A DNA stretch of 64,000 nt from the NCBI GenBank assembly GCA_003313425.1, contig NHZP01000003.1:434001-498000 (forward strand), given 5' to 3'. The notes below the pieces were generated by a model. The model was given only the letters and a program-made list of their open reading frames with translations. It ran no database searches and was not told the DNA's origin. Position 1 is the stretch's first letter. Each line of letters begins with the position of its first letter. Below, piece after piece: positions 23,502 through 35,600 of this stretch. The translations under genes were made by a program, and so were the position numbers. This DNA is from Pseudopyrenochaeta lycopersici (lineage: Eukaryota > Ascomycota > Dothideomycetes > Pleosporales > Pseudopyrenochaetaceae).

Positions 23502-25970
23502 CTACCAATCGAACGGCTCCGCATCGTAATTATCGATGAACGAAATATTGCGTCGCAATTGATTGTCAAAACCTGATTTCGAGACCTGACGCCGCACCCC
23601 TTCTCCAATCCATCCATGATCTTGCTTTCTGCGCTCCTCAAAGTACTCAATCTCTCGCAGCAATCCTAGCGTAGATTCGATTTCGTCGACTCCTGTAAGT
23701 AACTCTATCTTCCGTTGTTCCGGAATCTCGAAGTGACCGATTACGGTGCAGGTTGCATCATAGATCGCCTGTCGCTGCAGATCAATCTGGATACCTTGAT
23801 CTTTCTTTACTGCTGCAAGTATTTGTTCCTTGGTGGGCTCATTTATGGCGACAAGAAGGAGGCCGTTCTTGAAAGCATTGCTGTAGAAGATATCCGCAAA
23901 GCTCGGCGCGAGTATACAGCGAAACCCAAAATCTTGCAGTGCCCATACAGCATGCTCGCGCGAGCTGCCACAGCCGAAGTTCGGGCCAGTCGCTAGCAGT
24001 ATGGGCGCTGCCTTAAATTCCGGCTGGTTGAGCACAAAATCATCCTGGGGGACACCATTTGCATCATAACGAAGATTATGAAATAGAGCATATCCAAGTC
24101 CGGCTTTCTCGGTGGTAGTACAAAATTGCTTTGGGAAAATGGCATCGGTATCAATATTTGCTCGTTCAATGACTACCACGCGCCCCTTCACGTCGTCCGA
24201 GAATCGTGTCTTCCAAGGTGCCGGTGCTCGCTTGGCAGGCATGAGGGGCGACAACTTGCTGTGGTGTTCGATATCTGTCTCATCTGTATCCTCTGATTCG
24301 CTCCAAGGATCGCTTGTTATGGAGGTTTCACTCTTATGTGTCTTGTCAAGCCGAATCTTGTTGGTGGGTCTTATCAACATACTTTCGGTGCTGGACGAAG
24401 GGTCGACAAATGCTCCATTGATTGCGGTGGCAGCGGCCACTATCGGAGAGACAAGATGCGTCCTCCCTGAAGTGCCTTGACGACTCTCAAAGTTTCGATT
24501 GCTGGTACTCGCGCATCGCTCGAACGGTAAGAGCGCGTCATCATTCAAGCCGACACAGAGACTGCATCCAGCCTCTCTCCAATCAAACCCTGCGTCTTTG
24601 AAGATGACATCAATACCTTCTTTCTCGGCCGCACGTTTAACTGCTCCAGATCCAGGCACTGCCAAGGCTAGTTTAATATTTGAAGAAACCTTCTTACCTT
24701 CCAATATACGCGCGGCTACACGAAAATCTTCCAACCGAGCATTAGTACAGGAGCCGATAAACACTTTATCGACCTTAATATCCGAAATCTTGGTGCCAGG
24801 AGTCAGGCCCATATAGCTCAGCGCTTGCTTACAGCTATCTTGCTTTATGGGATCTTGGAAATCATCAGGCCCGGGTACCACGCCAGTGATAGGCACTACT
24901 TGTTCCGGAGACGTACCCCAGGTGATAGTAGGTGCTACTTGGTAAGCATTTATCACTACAAGCCGGTCAAAATGGGCGCCTGTATCAGAATAAAGAGTCT
25001 CCCAATATCTTTGGGCTTGTGCCCAAGTTTTGCGTGGAGCCAATGACCTGTCCTTGACGTAGGCAATTGTTTTATTGTCAGGGGCGATAAGTCCTGCTCT
25101 TGCTCCAGCTTCAATCGACATATTGCATAGCGACATTCGGCTCTCCATGGTCAAGTCTTCAATCACAGGGCCAGCGAACTCGATTACCATTCCCGTGCCA
25201 CCAGCTGTACCTATTTGCCTTGTGAGTATTCATCACTAGAGGAGGCGGGGCAACCAACCAATTTTTCCGATGATAAAAAGCATTAAATCTTTCGAGGTTA
25301 TGCCTGGCTTCAATCTGCCCTGTACGAATATCTTCATGTTTCGACTTCGCGTCGCCACTAAAGTTTGCGTAGCAAGAACGTGTTCCACCTCGCTCGTTCC
25401 GATCCCAAAAGCGAGCGCACCGAACGCACCATGAGTGCTAGTATGGCTATCACCGCAAACGATAGTTGTACCAGGCAATGTAAAGCCGAGTTCTGGTCCA
25501 ATCACGTGGACTATACCTTGTCTTTTTGAGTTGAGTCCCAGGTAAGGAATACCGTGCTTTTTCACATTTCGTTCCAGTTTTTGGACTTGAATTCGGGATT
25601 CAGTGTTCGTAAGATACGTATTGGTCTTTACTCTGCCCTTCCGCGGTGTTGTCGGGACGTTGTGATCGGATGTTGCCAAGGTGAGATCAGGCCGGTATAC
25701 GACACAACCACGTTTCTCCAAGCCATCAAAGGCTTGCTATAACACGCTAGTAAGAATCCCCATACATTCGAGCTAGAGAAGGGCTGGGTTCATACAGGAG
25801 ATGTAACCTCGTGGATCAAATGGCGGTCTGTTGTGAATCAGCATGTGCTTCTTGAGAACATGGGAAAATCTACCTATATAGAGCAGCGCTGTTCCATTGC
25901 CTCGTTCAGTGACCACGTGATCGTCGAATAGTTTTTCATATAAGGTTCGAGGCTTCTGAGTGTGATCCAT
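23502..25970 (-). CDS. 3-isopropylmalate dehydratase (aconitase family), cluster paralogue
   Basis: Exons 25970..25874, 25827..25796, 25736..25259 and 25210..23502 give 771 residues, the usual length of fungal Leu1-type enzymes with LeuC and LeuD domains fused. LeuC motifs: [29 protein letters not shown], and the [4Fe-4S] cysteines in [13 protein letters not shown] and AGCSLCVGL. The LeuD swivel domain has [15 protein letters not shown]. The enzyme isomerises 2- to 3-isopropylmalate or a homologue through dehydration and rehydration. An in-frame Met at 26012 would add 14 residues. It converges on the regulator and has its own promoter with two CGG-N-CCG sites. All catalytic motifs are intact. 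A second copy for leucine itself would be expected elsewhere in the genome. It parallels htyD. Confidence 0.92.
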
Positions 25971-26650
25971 CGTTACCTTGATAACATCCCTCCCTTCACT
26001 GAGGCTGATCAAGTATCAATCAAGATGCCTCCACTCACGGAGAAGGCTCCACAAAACTCAACAATGTCGGTTTAGTGCCCCCGGCTGGCGGACCGACCGG
26101 GCGCATGTCAGCAAGTCAAGCATATCAGCTTGCCTTTCCGAGGAGCTAACGCGCTCTAGGCTGGTCGGATGTCGGTCCGTTGTAACATATTGTTGTCCTA
26201 CCCCAAAGAGATAACGCAAATTTGGCTAATAACCATTCCGGTGAAGGTAAAGGCTTGGAATTGAAAGCCCTGCTCCAGTACACGTTAAAAAGGACAAAAG
26301 TAGGTGAAGGATAAAATGCATATCAGCGGCAGGTAGTATCTTGGAACGGCTGAAAAAGACAAGGGTGGTGAAATTTTCATCTCGACGAACTATTTCATCT
26401 GTGCAAGAAATGATGTTTCGATGATGGAATGTGAATTCGCGGATTGAAGTACATCGCATCTAGAAAGATCCGTCAAGCTGTCTTCGAGGAACACCTCACG
26501 AAGTTTCACAGTTTATCTCAAGTGGCCCCCTTCATGATCCCATTTTGATGCAAAGATTATCTCAAGAGACTACGTATTGTACACAATCAGTTGTTTGTAT
26601 ATCAAGATATTTCCATTGATCGCATGAAGCCTATCAACCTTGACGTTACA
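25971..26650. promoter_or_regulatory. Dehydratase promoter with two CGG-N-CCG sites; rest intergenic
   Basis: The region upstream of the dehydratase has CGGACCG at 26089-26095 and CGGTCCG at 26173-26179. The rest, to the 3' end of the dioxygenase gene, shows no supported gene. Confidence 0.55.
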
Positions 26651-27770
26651 TCACGCTGCTGCATGAACAGGATCAAGAACGGGTTCTGGGTAGTGCACCG
26701 CATTCCTCATCGCTTGATATTCCAAAGCTGTGAGATCTTCATATAGCGGCTTCGTTTCTGGGCTCATGAATTCCTTGAGTGGCCCTACGTTCGCGTGCCT
26801 GTCCGCCTTGCAAAAGTACACTAAGGACCATCGCTCCGGCACGATATCTCCAACCATATCCTTGGGTTTCGTCACGCGATGAAGACCCGCTCTGATTGCA
26901 CCGTTAGTCCATCTCTGGAACGTTTCTGATACAATCACAACCACTTCATCGTCTCCGTTGTAGGGCATTGGAATAAAGGCGCCAGGATGTTCGCGATCCT
27001 CGTATTCCAGACCACCAGTTCGATCAGGGAAGACCAAAGAGATGATACCGAAATCATTATGCGGCCAAATGCGGCTAACCTGGCCACTCTCAAGAGTTGC
27101 GCGATTGACGGGAGGGAAGTGGTTGATGCGTATAGTACTCGCCTCATTAGTACAGCGCGACGCAAAGAGCTCAGGGTCGAGCTGCATCTGGATGGCGAGG
27201 ACCTCCAACAAATTTACACAAAGCGCTCCGCAGTCGTGAAAGAATTGGTCCATAGTTTTCTGGTAGCCGGGAAGCGCTGACTCAGCCGGCCATTGGTTGG
27301 GAAACTGCTTGTCCAGAGGATCTCCGCAATCGAAGCTCTCCTACAGTGTGTAAGCGTTTTGTCTAGTTTAATTTTTCCCGCCTATATGCACCTTGTTGTC
27401 ACTGAAACGAGGTGACTGCACGTCTCCCGTATTGCTCTCCAACCACCATGTTTTCTCTTCCCCAGGAGGGCTCCAGCCGCGTTGCTGGCCCTTTTTTGGG
27501 TCATTGATGATCGACTTCTTCGCTTCAAATGGTAGGTTGAAGAATCTTTTGATCTATCGGTTTTCAGTGAATACTTTAAGGCATGTTCTCTGTACAACAC
27601 ACTTGGCTGAAGGTATCTTCGACAATAGGGAGGGGAACGCTGTGGTTCACCAGTTTCACGAAACCATACTCGGTCAGACTTTCCAAGAATTTTTGGCCGA
27701 ATTCGGAGCGTTTTTTTGTACTCCCATTCGTCATGCAGGTAGCATCAAGCACCGGAATTGTATTTACCAT
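26651..27770 (-). CDS. Fe(II)/2-oxoglutarate-dependent dioxygenase
   Basis: Exons 27770..27603, 27553..27392 and 27340..26651 (introns 49 and 51 nt) give 339 residues. The N-terminus is of the DIOX_N type (MVNTIPVLDA, then LTEYGFVKLVNHSVP). The catalytic core has the HxD pair in WPHNDFGIISLVF, the distal His in AGLHRVTKP, and the 2-oxoglutarate-binding RxS in ERWSLVYF, so the facial triad is complete. Such enzymes hydroxylate, desaturate or ring-close free or bound amino acids and other small molecules. It is divergent from the 2-isopropylmalate synthase gene, sharing a 387-nt promoter region, which supports joint action on the chain-extended amino acid, as proposed for htyE. The true substrate cannot be read from the sequence. 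Confidence 0.88.
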
Positions 27771-28157
27771 CTTAACGAGGTCGGTGGTGAAGTCGGAGTC
27801 GTACGAAGCCTCGAAAAGAGAACAAACAAAACCAATACGAATCGAACGTAACTATAATGAAGGGTATTTTCACATCGCATAGCACCCTACTCCATTTATT
27901 GTTCCAATCACCGTATGAGTCCGGATCGGTCCCAACCTTTGCATGGGTTGCTGATGGCCGCGGTCCGCGATCGCACCGTCGCAGATCCGAACCGATGTTC
28001 TCGGACCGCACACATCTCAAGTTGTTTAGCGCACAACCCAATACGGACCGATGACTTGACGCCCATCGAGAGCAATTTTGACAAGTAGATGGTTTAAGGG
28101 TCACTTGGAAGCTGCACAGTCTTGTTTTGTTTTCTTTGACACAATAACACAGAGAAG
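27771..28157. promoter_or_regulatory. Bidirectional promoter region, dioxygenase and isopropylmalate synthase
   Basis: The 387 nt between the divergent genes carry CGGTCCG at 27961-27967 and CGGACCG at 28002-28008 and 28044-28050. A near-match (CGGTCCC) lies at about 27937. The CGG-N-CCG words are the most frequent shared element of the cluster promoters. Confidence 0.6.
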
Positions 28158-30042
28158 ATGCCCATGTAAGAGAACTTATTCCGTCGTTGCCTGGTATTCC
28201 TGACAAGATTAGGTTACAATATCCTGCAGAGAAGTACTCTGCCTTCTCTCCACCGTCGCTACCCGACCGAACATGGCCATCCAAGACTATTACCAGCGCA
28301 CCGCGCTGGTTAGCTACTGATCTACGTGATGGCAACCAAAGTCTAGAACATCCCATGACTGTAGAGGAGAAGTGGACTTATTTTAATCTTCTCACTAAAT
28401 TGGGCTTCAAAGAGATTGATGTATCGTTTCCAAGCGCTTCAGATACTGAGTTCAATTTTACACGAAGACTGGTTGAAAATCCCCATGTCGTACCCGAAGG
28501 AGTTTGGCTACAAGTGCTTTCTCCATGCCGACGCGAGCTTATTAAGCGGACCGTGGACAGTGTTTCTGGTGCCAAAAAGGCTATCATCAGTCTCTACATT
28601 GCGTCTAGTGATACCTTTCAGGGAACCATCTTCGGGTTGTCACGCCAGGATGTACTCCAGATGGCTGTTGACTGTGTGCGCTATACCAGATCTATCACTA
28701 AGGACGACCCACAACGTCAAGATACTACTTGGAACCTCATGTTCAGTCCCGAGGCCTTCTCTGATACAGACACATCATACGCGATTGAGCTGTGTGACGC
28801 TGTCAGGGAAGCTTGGGAGCCAACATCCGAAGTGCCTCTTATCCTCAATTTACCAGCAACAGTTGAAATGAGCACGCCAAATACCTTCGCAGACCAGGTC
28901 GAACTCTTCTGTCGGGCCTTCACTCATAAGTCTGTCGTTGTGTCTCTACACCCTCATAACGATCGTGGCTGCGCTGTCGCTGCTGCAGAACTGGGTCAAC
29001 TTGCAGGAGCAACGCGTGTCGAAGGGTGCCTATTTGGGAATGGCGAGCGAACGGGAAATGTTGATCTTGTCACGTTAGCCCTGAATCTCTATACCCAGGG
29101 CGTAGACCCAGGTCTCAATTTCTCCGATTTGCCTCGTATTAGAAAGATGGTTGAAGCTCTGACACGAATACCAGTACACATTCGTGCTCCATATGCTGGC
29201 GATTCTGTCTTTTTGGCATATAGCGGATCTCATCAGGATGCTATCAGCAAAGGGTTCAAGATCTGGGAAAAGCCTGCTACGGACGGGAAGAAGAATATCT
29301 GGAAGGTACCTTACCTTGCTCTTGATCCGAAAGACATTGGCGCAACTTACGAGTCAGTGATCCGGGTAAATTCACAAAGTGGAAAGGGCGGTGTGGCATG
29401 GACGTTGCAGAGAAGTACCAACCTGGAACTGCCGAAGGGCCTGCAAATCGACTACTCCAAGATTGTAAAGTCAGTCTCTGACAAAGCCGGCCGAGTTTTG
29501 TCGCCCAATGAGATCCAGCAGCTTTTTTTCGAGACTTACAGAGTAATGACAAGCGATACCAGGATTCTCGCCTATAGTAGTGTGACTTTGGAAGTCACTG
29601 GCCAATTAAAACTACGTGCGACGATATTGATAAACGGCCTTGCAAGAGAAATAAGTGGTATCGGAAACTCTATTCCAGCCGCTCTAGCAAGTGCTCTGGC
29701 GGTCGGAACGGGATTACAGATTTCTTTTGAGATCCACAAGCGCAAGTGGACAGAGAAGCAGAAGACACGGGACATGATAATAGCCAGGTGCGATCTCAAG
29801 GGCGGTAGGTTCGTGTCTTGGGGTGTAAAAGTATCTGCGGGGCTTGAGGAGGCCGAGCTACTTGCTTGCCTATCTTCCGTCCTTGTAAGTCTTCCTTATC
29901 CTTCATCATATTTCAGACTAATAGTGTACGACAGGGCCTAGATAGGCATATTCAGAGTCTTAGGCTACTCCCCATCACGTACGATATCCGAGCAGTCGAA
30001 ATCAATCCAAAAATGCAAGGTGAAATCTTGATACAGGCTTAA
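28158..30042 (+). CDS. 2-isopropylmalate synthase, cluster paralogue
   Basis: Exons 28158..28165 (only 8 nt: MPM start), 28213..29884 and 29935..30042 give 595 residues, close to yeast Leu4 (619). The TIM-barrel domain shows WLATDLRDGNQSL, the metal-binding HPHNDRG, LFGNGERTGNVDL and IRAPYAGDSVFLAYSGSHQD. The C-terminal LeuA regulatory domain follows (LEVTGQLKLRATILINGLAR, then EISGIGNSIPAALASAL). It condenses acetyl-CoA with a 2-oxo acid to give a 2-alkylmalate. There is no obvious mitochondrial presequence. The tiny first exon matches fungal LEU4-type genes that start MPML. The last exon placement (acceptor at 29934) is the least certain part. It parallels htyA. Confidence 0.92.
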
Positions 30043-30239
30043 CACTATATAGTATCACCTAAACAGCAGGTAAAAAAATTGTGTTTACTTTATTGGTACC
30101 AGCTTACAGTTATTAGACAGCAATATTAGCAATTTTCTTATTACCTCCATATGAAATGCAGCGTGAGGAGGGAATTAGGGAAGTACTCGAGTCTTGAATC
30201 GAATCGAGTAGAATTTCGACGCTGCTTGGATTTCACGTA
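30043..30239. other. Intergenic gap between synthase gene and P450 remnant
   Basis: About 200 nt of AT-rich 3' flanking sequence with no coding signal. Confidence 0.4.
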
Positions 30240-30965
30240 GGACTCATCCTTAGTCATGGCATGCGATATGCCCAAGGCAAGTCCTGTCATCTAAAGTAGA
30301 CTTTCTATAGCACAAGTTCGTATACATGGCACTTAGGTACGTCATTTGGATCAGGGAGACGATCTCCACAGACTCGATCTTGCTCTCATTGCACAGCTTT
30401 AGTAGTTTCAGGCCAGATAACCATTGCTTGGACAAAGCCAACAATAATACTGACTATAGCTACTAAACAGCCACTTGGCTAATAAAATATACAACAAAGG
30501 CCTGCTTAAATTTTGGATCTTCGGTGCTTGCAGTACGAAAGCCAAAGATCACATGCGTCGTGAATGATGCAGTATATCGCCTAAGGTGCTCTATAACATT
30601 GTTTGGGCATTCTAAGATGCCAAAGAGCATCGCTGTGTTTTCGAAGTCCTGGTAGGGTACATACGTGCGGGCAGCAGATACGCTAAGAATCTGATGAATG
30701 AAACTTGTGGTCCATTTTCCAAACCCCAGTGGGGCGATTCGGCTATTTCAGTCGGCAGCATGTTGCCACAGCCCATCCTGTCGACCTCTCATGAGATAAT
30801 ACATAAGTAGGACTCGAAGTATTCCACTCAGAATATCTTGTGCAATATATGCATCAGGTCTTGAAAAATAAATTGCGGCTCGCTTGTCAACCAAAGTCTT
30901 TGATAACTTGGTCAAAGTTGGGTACGATTCAGGCCTTGATCCCAAGCATCAGCGAAAAGAGACTC
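30240..30965 (-). pseudogene. Degraded cytochrome P450 fragment (cluster right end)
   Basis: On the minus strand, two reading frames together give an N-terminal P450 piece: LSKTLVDKRAAIYFSRPDAY followed by DILSGILRVLLM (about 30920-30800), matching the common fungal pattern around VKDLLDKRS-YSSRP. A second frame then gives ARTYVPYQDFENTAMLFGIL, RRYTASFTTHVIFGFRTAS and EDPKFKQAF (about 30670-30490). The frames are shifted and contain stops. The C-terminal half with ExxR and the heme loop is missing or unrecognisable. It belongs to a different P450 branch from the remnant at the left end of the cluster, so two oxidative steps appear to have been lost. Confidence 0.7.
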
Positions 30966-31250
30966 GTGAATTGAAATCACAAGTACTTAGGTGCAATGGA
31001 CGATAGAAACTTCTTTATTTCAACGGCTTCCATCAACGACATACAAATATCCAAATTGCTCAGGCTCTACCAGGGCGCCGAGCCCTTCCCTTCCCCATCT
31101 CCACAAACATTCGCAATGCGAGATATACGAGGCTGTACACTAAAATTAGTCCATGATGCATGGCTGCACAGCGCGACATTCTGAACATCAACGAGAAACT
31201 CGCACTTCTTTCTGAATAAAATACCATCTCCTAATAAGTAAACGGTCACC
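30966..31250. other. Intergenic, upstream of small basic protein gene
   Basis: About 285 nt with no supported gene, followed by the GTCACC-ATG start context of the next gene. Confidence 0.4.
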
Positions 31251-31794
31251 ATGGAAGCCGTCGCTTCTCAAAAGAAGCAAAACAACAGATTTAGCATCTC
31301 AAAGCGCATCAACAACATTCTAGACCACGTCCCCGAGAAGAAGCACCTTCCCAAACCTAGCGCCCCGAACCCCGTCTCCAGAAGGCTAGACAACTTGAAA
31401 CAAAAGGCAAGCAAAAGATGGAACGAAATAAAAGACAACACGCGGAGCTTCGATCATCTCCGTACATCAGGTACACACACATACACTGCACCAACGCTGC
31501 ATGACGACGGCGAGATCATCGTGTTTTCCAGTTTATTAATTTTTTGCCGCACAGCTATATGTCCGAAAAGAAATCCAGAGCACCCGCAACACCCGTGCAA
31601 TTTTAAATCAAGCTACCAAAGTACTTACCAATGATGCGTACATGCCAAATCAATGTGCGGATGGGGTTGTGGAAACTGCCAGCGTGAGGTATCGAAGAGG
31701 CGTATTGGGCTTCATGCGAGAAAAGTATAAGCGATATGTTGGGCTGTCTCGGCCAGTTAGGTTGAGGCCAGGGACTTATGAGATTGTTTGTTAG
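31251..31794 (+). CDS. Small basic protein of unknown function
   Basis: A first exon from ATG 31251 encodes a Lys/Arg-rich region (KKQNNRFSISKRINNIL, then PNPVSRRLDNLKQKASKRWN). A second part, in another frame from about 31553 to the stop at 31792-31794, encodes LYVRKEIQSTRNTRAILNQA, FMREKYKRYVGLSRPV and RLRPGTYEIVC. An intron must join them. The best in-frame choice (donor after GAGATCATC, acceptor before CTATATG) is only 34 nt and therefore doubtful. No membrane segment or known domain is visible. It is the last gene before the AT-rich block. I do not recognise it. Confidence 0.5.
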
Positions 31795-31989
31795 GTGTGG
31801 ATTTGGGAGACAGGGTGCTTGTGCGTTCATGGATTGGATTGGATTGTTAGTCCTGCATGAACATCTAAGGAGTAAGGAGGAGCGCAATTATGGGATTGTA
31901 GTATAGTGTTGGTTGAGACCTTGCTCTTGGAGCACGGTGAAGTCAGGTGCACTGTTGAGCTGCGACATATACGAAGGAGCTCGCATTCT

Positions 31990-32669
31990 TTAAGCGCGAG
32001 GGCTACCCTAACAATGCAATTCTAATATAGAACTTATACAACTCTCTATAGAACTTATATAATACTGCTATTAGTAATTACTAATTACTAATTTTAAAAC
32101 TTTATTTCTATTTATAGAAATAAGTACAGAATTTTATATAACTATTGTTAATAGCTATATAAAATACTATATATAAAACTATATAAGAATTTAATTAGAA
32201 ATAGTAAAGTTCTAACGTTATATTTACTTATTTATAAAATAGAATTTTAGTTTAAAAATATATAAAGTTTAAAAAACTTACTTTAGTTAATTTATAATAT
32301 TTTTAAATATCTAGTAATATTTTATAAAAATTCTAGATTAATTATTATATATAATAGACCTAGTATTAGGGTTACTACTTTACTAAGTAATAGTAATAGT
32401 AATTACTAATTTAAAAACTTTATTTCTATTTATAGAAATAAGTATAGAATTTTATATAACAATAGTTAATAGCTATGTAAAATACTATATATAAAATTAT
32501 ATAAGAATTTAATTAGAAATAATAGAGTTCTAACATTATATTTACTTATTTATAATATAAATTTTAGTTTTAAAACATATAAAGTTTAAAAAACTTACTT
32601 TAGATAATTTATAATTTTTTTAATAGCTAGTAATATTTTATAAAAAATCTATATTAATTATTATATATA
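31990..32669. repeat. AT-rich block start with a ~280-bp direct repeat
   Basis: Composition changes sharply at about 31.99 kb to almost pure A/T. Two copies of a unit of about 270-280 bp follow in the same orientation: about 32085-32368 and about 32395-32665. Both run from a TTTATTTCTATTTATAGAAA stretch to a TAATTATTATATATA stretch with scattered C-to-T-like differences. They may be old LTR pieces. No coding frame remains. Confidence 0.6.
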
Positions 32670-35600
32670 TGTTACGAACAGGAAGTAGGAAGGCGGCGGT
32701 TATGAGGATGAGGGAGAAGGCACGGACGACCAACGTGGAGACCACGCCTCTGAACTAACTAATGACGCCAGGATCACGTAATCCTAGAAAACCTACGCTA
32801 AGGCGGACTATGTCCTATAGGACGGAGATAAACCTAAGAATCCTAGAGGGGGCCTTATAGAAATCTTATAAGATAATTATATATATAGACTTATATAATA
32901 TAGCCTTATAGCATATTATAATTAACTTAAGATAATCTATAAGTATACTACTATTCTATACTTCTACTTTTAACCTAGCCTACATATCTACAGAATACTC
33001 TAAAGATACTAACTAGTTAATACTAGTTACTTTATATTATAACTACTTAATTAGATCTTTAATATTTTAATTACTCTTAAAATAAGCAGCTCTAGCGAAT
33101 ATGTAGCTACTTCTAACTCTTTAACTGTAACTACTAAGGGTTGCCTAATTAGTAAACCTACTACGTTTAGCAGTAATAGATAATACCTAAAAGGATAGTT
33201 ACTCTAACTTAACCTATACTTCTATCTCTATAAGGATATTAATAAAAGTAATAAGGTACTTATTACGATTACTTACCTTACAGGTAAGGCGCTAGACTAG
33301 GTTACGCTGTAACTAGAGTAATATATAGACTAAGGAATTATTAACGCGGATAACACGGAAATGTTTAAAGATTAGGATAAGTTTAAAAAGTATATCTAAT
33401 AAATCTTTAGAATATAGACTAAGAAAGTCGCAGTAGAAAGATATATATAGGAACTTAAGTAACATACCTCTATCGCTAACTATACTAATAGGTTTAAACA
33501 GTATTCTATAATTATTAGATAGGACGATAAAGCTCTTAAATAAATATTCTAACAAGGCCTAAAACTACAGGTTAGGGAGGAACTTATAAGAATAAGATGC
33601 GTTATTAAAGACCTTAATAACCTAATTAATAACTATATAAGAATTAATAATAACCTATATAAGTTAAACTAAGAACTATAAAGCTATAGAAAAGGAAGAA
33701 TAAACTATACAGGTAAATAGAAAGGCTATATTTGCTACCTAAAGAATACTTATACTACTAGCTACTATACTTCTAATAAACTAGAACTAATATATCTAGA
33801 TAACGTTAATAAGAAGTACAGGAATAGGAAGGTAGGAAATTAGAAGATAGATGTAGAGAAGATAAAAGGTAATTACTATAATTATAGGAAGAAGGGATAC
33901 TTTATAAAAAATTATAGATAAAAGAATAGAGTTACCTAACTTAAAGTTAACATAATTAAAAACTTTAATAACACCTAATTTAGGGACTAAGAGGTAGTTA
34001 CTATACCTAATTATAGTACTAGGCTCTTATTACTACTATAATAGGATAATAACTAGATTATAGGAACCTATAGATAGGTTCCCTTAAACACTTAGGAGAT
34101 TAACTAGAATAATAAGGCTCTAGTAGAACTATATCTAGGGACCCTAGTTAACTAGGACTAACTACTACCTATAGAAAGTATTAAGGAAGTACAAGCACTA
34201 GATAATAAAATATAGAGAATATAGGGTATCGCGGTACTATAGAAAATACATAGTAGGAAATACGTATGCGCGCGATGCTAAGACTAGAAAATAAAGTGTA
34301 AACCTTTAAACTAGAATAATATATATTAGAAATACGTAATAGAAAATATTAAGTGTATTAGATTCTCTATAGAACGAGCTAAGTAGTAAATTAAATAGAA
34401 AGCCGCGGCCTAAGTAGAGAAAGGATAAAGGCTCTTCTAGTATAATTACAACTAGAGAAACCTAAGGCATAGACTACTATTCTACCTCTACTGCACATAT
34501 AACTACTATAACTACTATTATGCTATTAAGCTGTAAGAAGGACACTTCCTAATACTAAAGGGAGCGTGTAAATAGTAATAGTATAACTGTTAACAGGACG
34601 ATTATATTAACTACTTGTAGGATAAATAAACAACAAATTACTTCCTAGGATATAATAACGAATATACAGTAAACTAAAATATTATTATAAATAAGCGATG
34701 TACTAATAAATTATAGCAGACCTGTATAAATCTAAGATGTAAACGCTATAAGCTAGAAAAGGAAGTAAACAGTTTTAAGGAAAATTCTTTTTTAGACAGA
34801 AACTAAAGACTAAACCTTCCTATAGCAAGAAGGCTAGAACTAGATAAAGGATTTGTCTATAACTAGACAGTACTAACAAGTAGTATTAGGCTATCTAACA
34901 AAAGGAAGAGAGTCTCTTCTAACTTAGAATAAAACTCTAAAGAAAGGAGCTAAAGGCACTAATAAATTCTAGATTATAAGCAAACTATATCTCTAAGACA
35001 GCTATATTAAAAGTAAGGCTACAACCTGTCTTAAAGAAGACACCCTACTAGATAACAGTAGTAAACAGAAAATTAGGAGGGATAGTAACCTACAAGGTTA
35101 TTACTAGCCTTAGCCTAGCCTCTAAAATACACTAGGTAAGACTAGACGTCTTTAGGACGGCCGCCTATAATGTTATCCTAGGACTACCTTAGTTAAGATA
35201 CTGTAACCTAGTAATTAACTAGACAAAACGAAGAGTGTCTATACGTATAAAGAATAACGCACAAATACCTATGTAATAGTTATATACCTTAGTAGATAAG
35301 AAGACGATAATAAATATTAAACCTTCGTAAAAAGCTAAGAAACAGCTACTTTGTTAGCAGCTAGCAGAAAACGCTAAGAAGAACGAGAGGTTAGTTACTA
35401 CTCCTAAGATCCTAGAAGAATATAAAGAATTTACAAATATATTTATTAAAAAGGTAGGAAGGGAAGCACTACTAAAGTACTAAGAATAGGATTATAAGAT
35501 AGAACTTATAGAAGATAAGTAACTTAGGTTTGTACTAATATACTGCCTAAGCAATTACAAGCTAGGCGTCCTAAAGAAATATATTAATAAAAATTTAGTA

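Noticed and set aside
31251..31634. Taking the 127-codon open frame as the full protein
   Set aside because: Its end reads through a probable intron; the downstream frame to 31794 has better coding character, so a spliced gene is more likely, although the exact intron is unsure.
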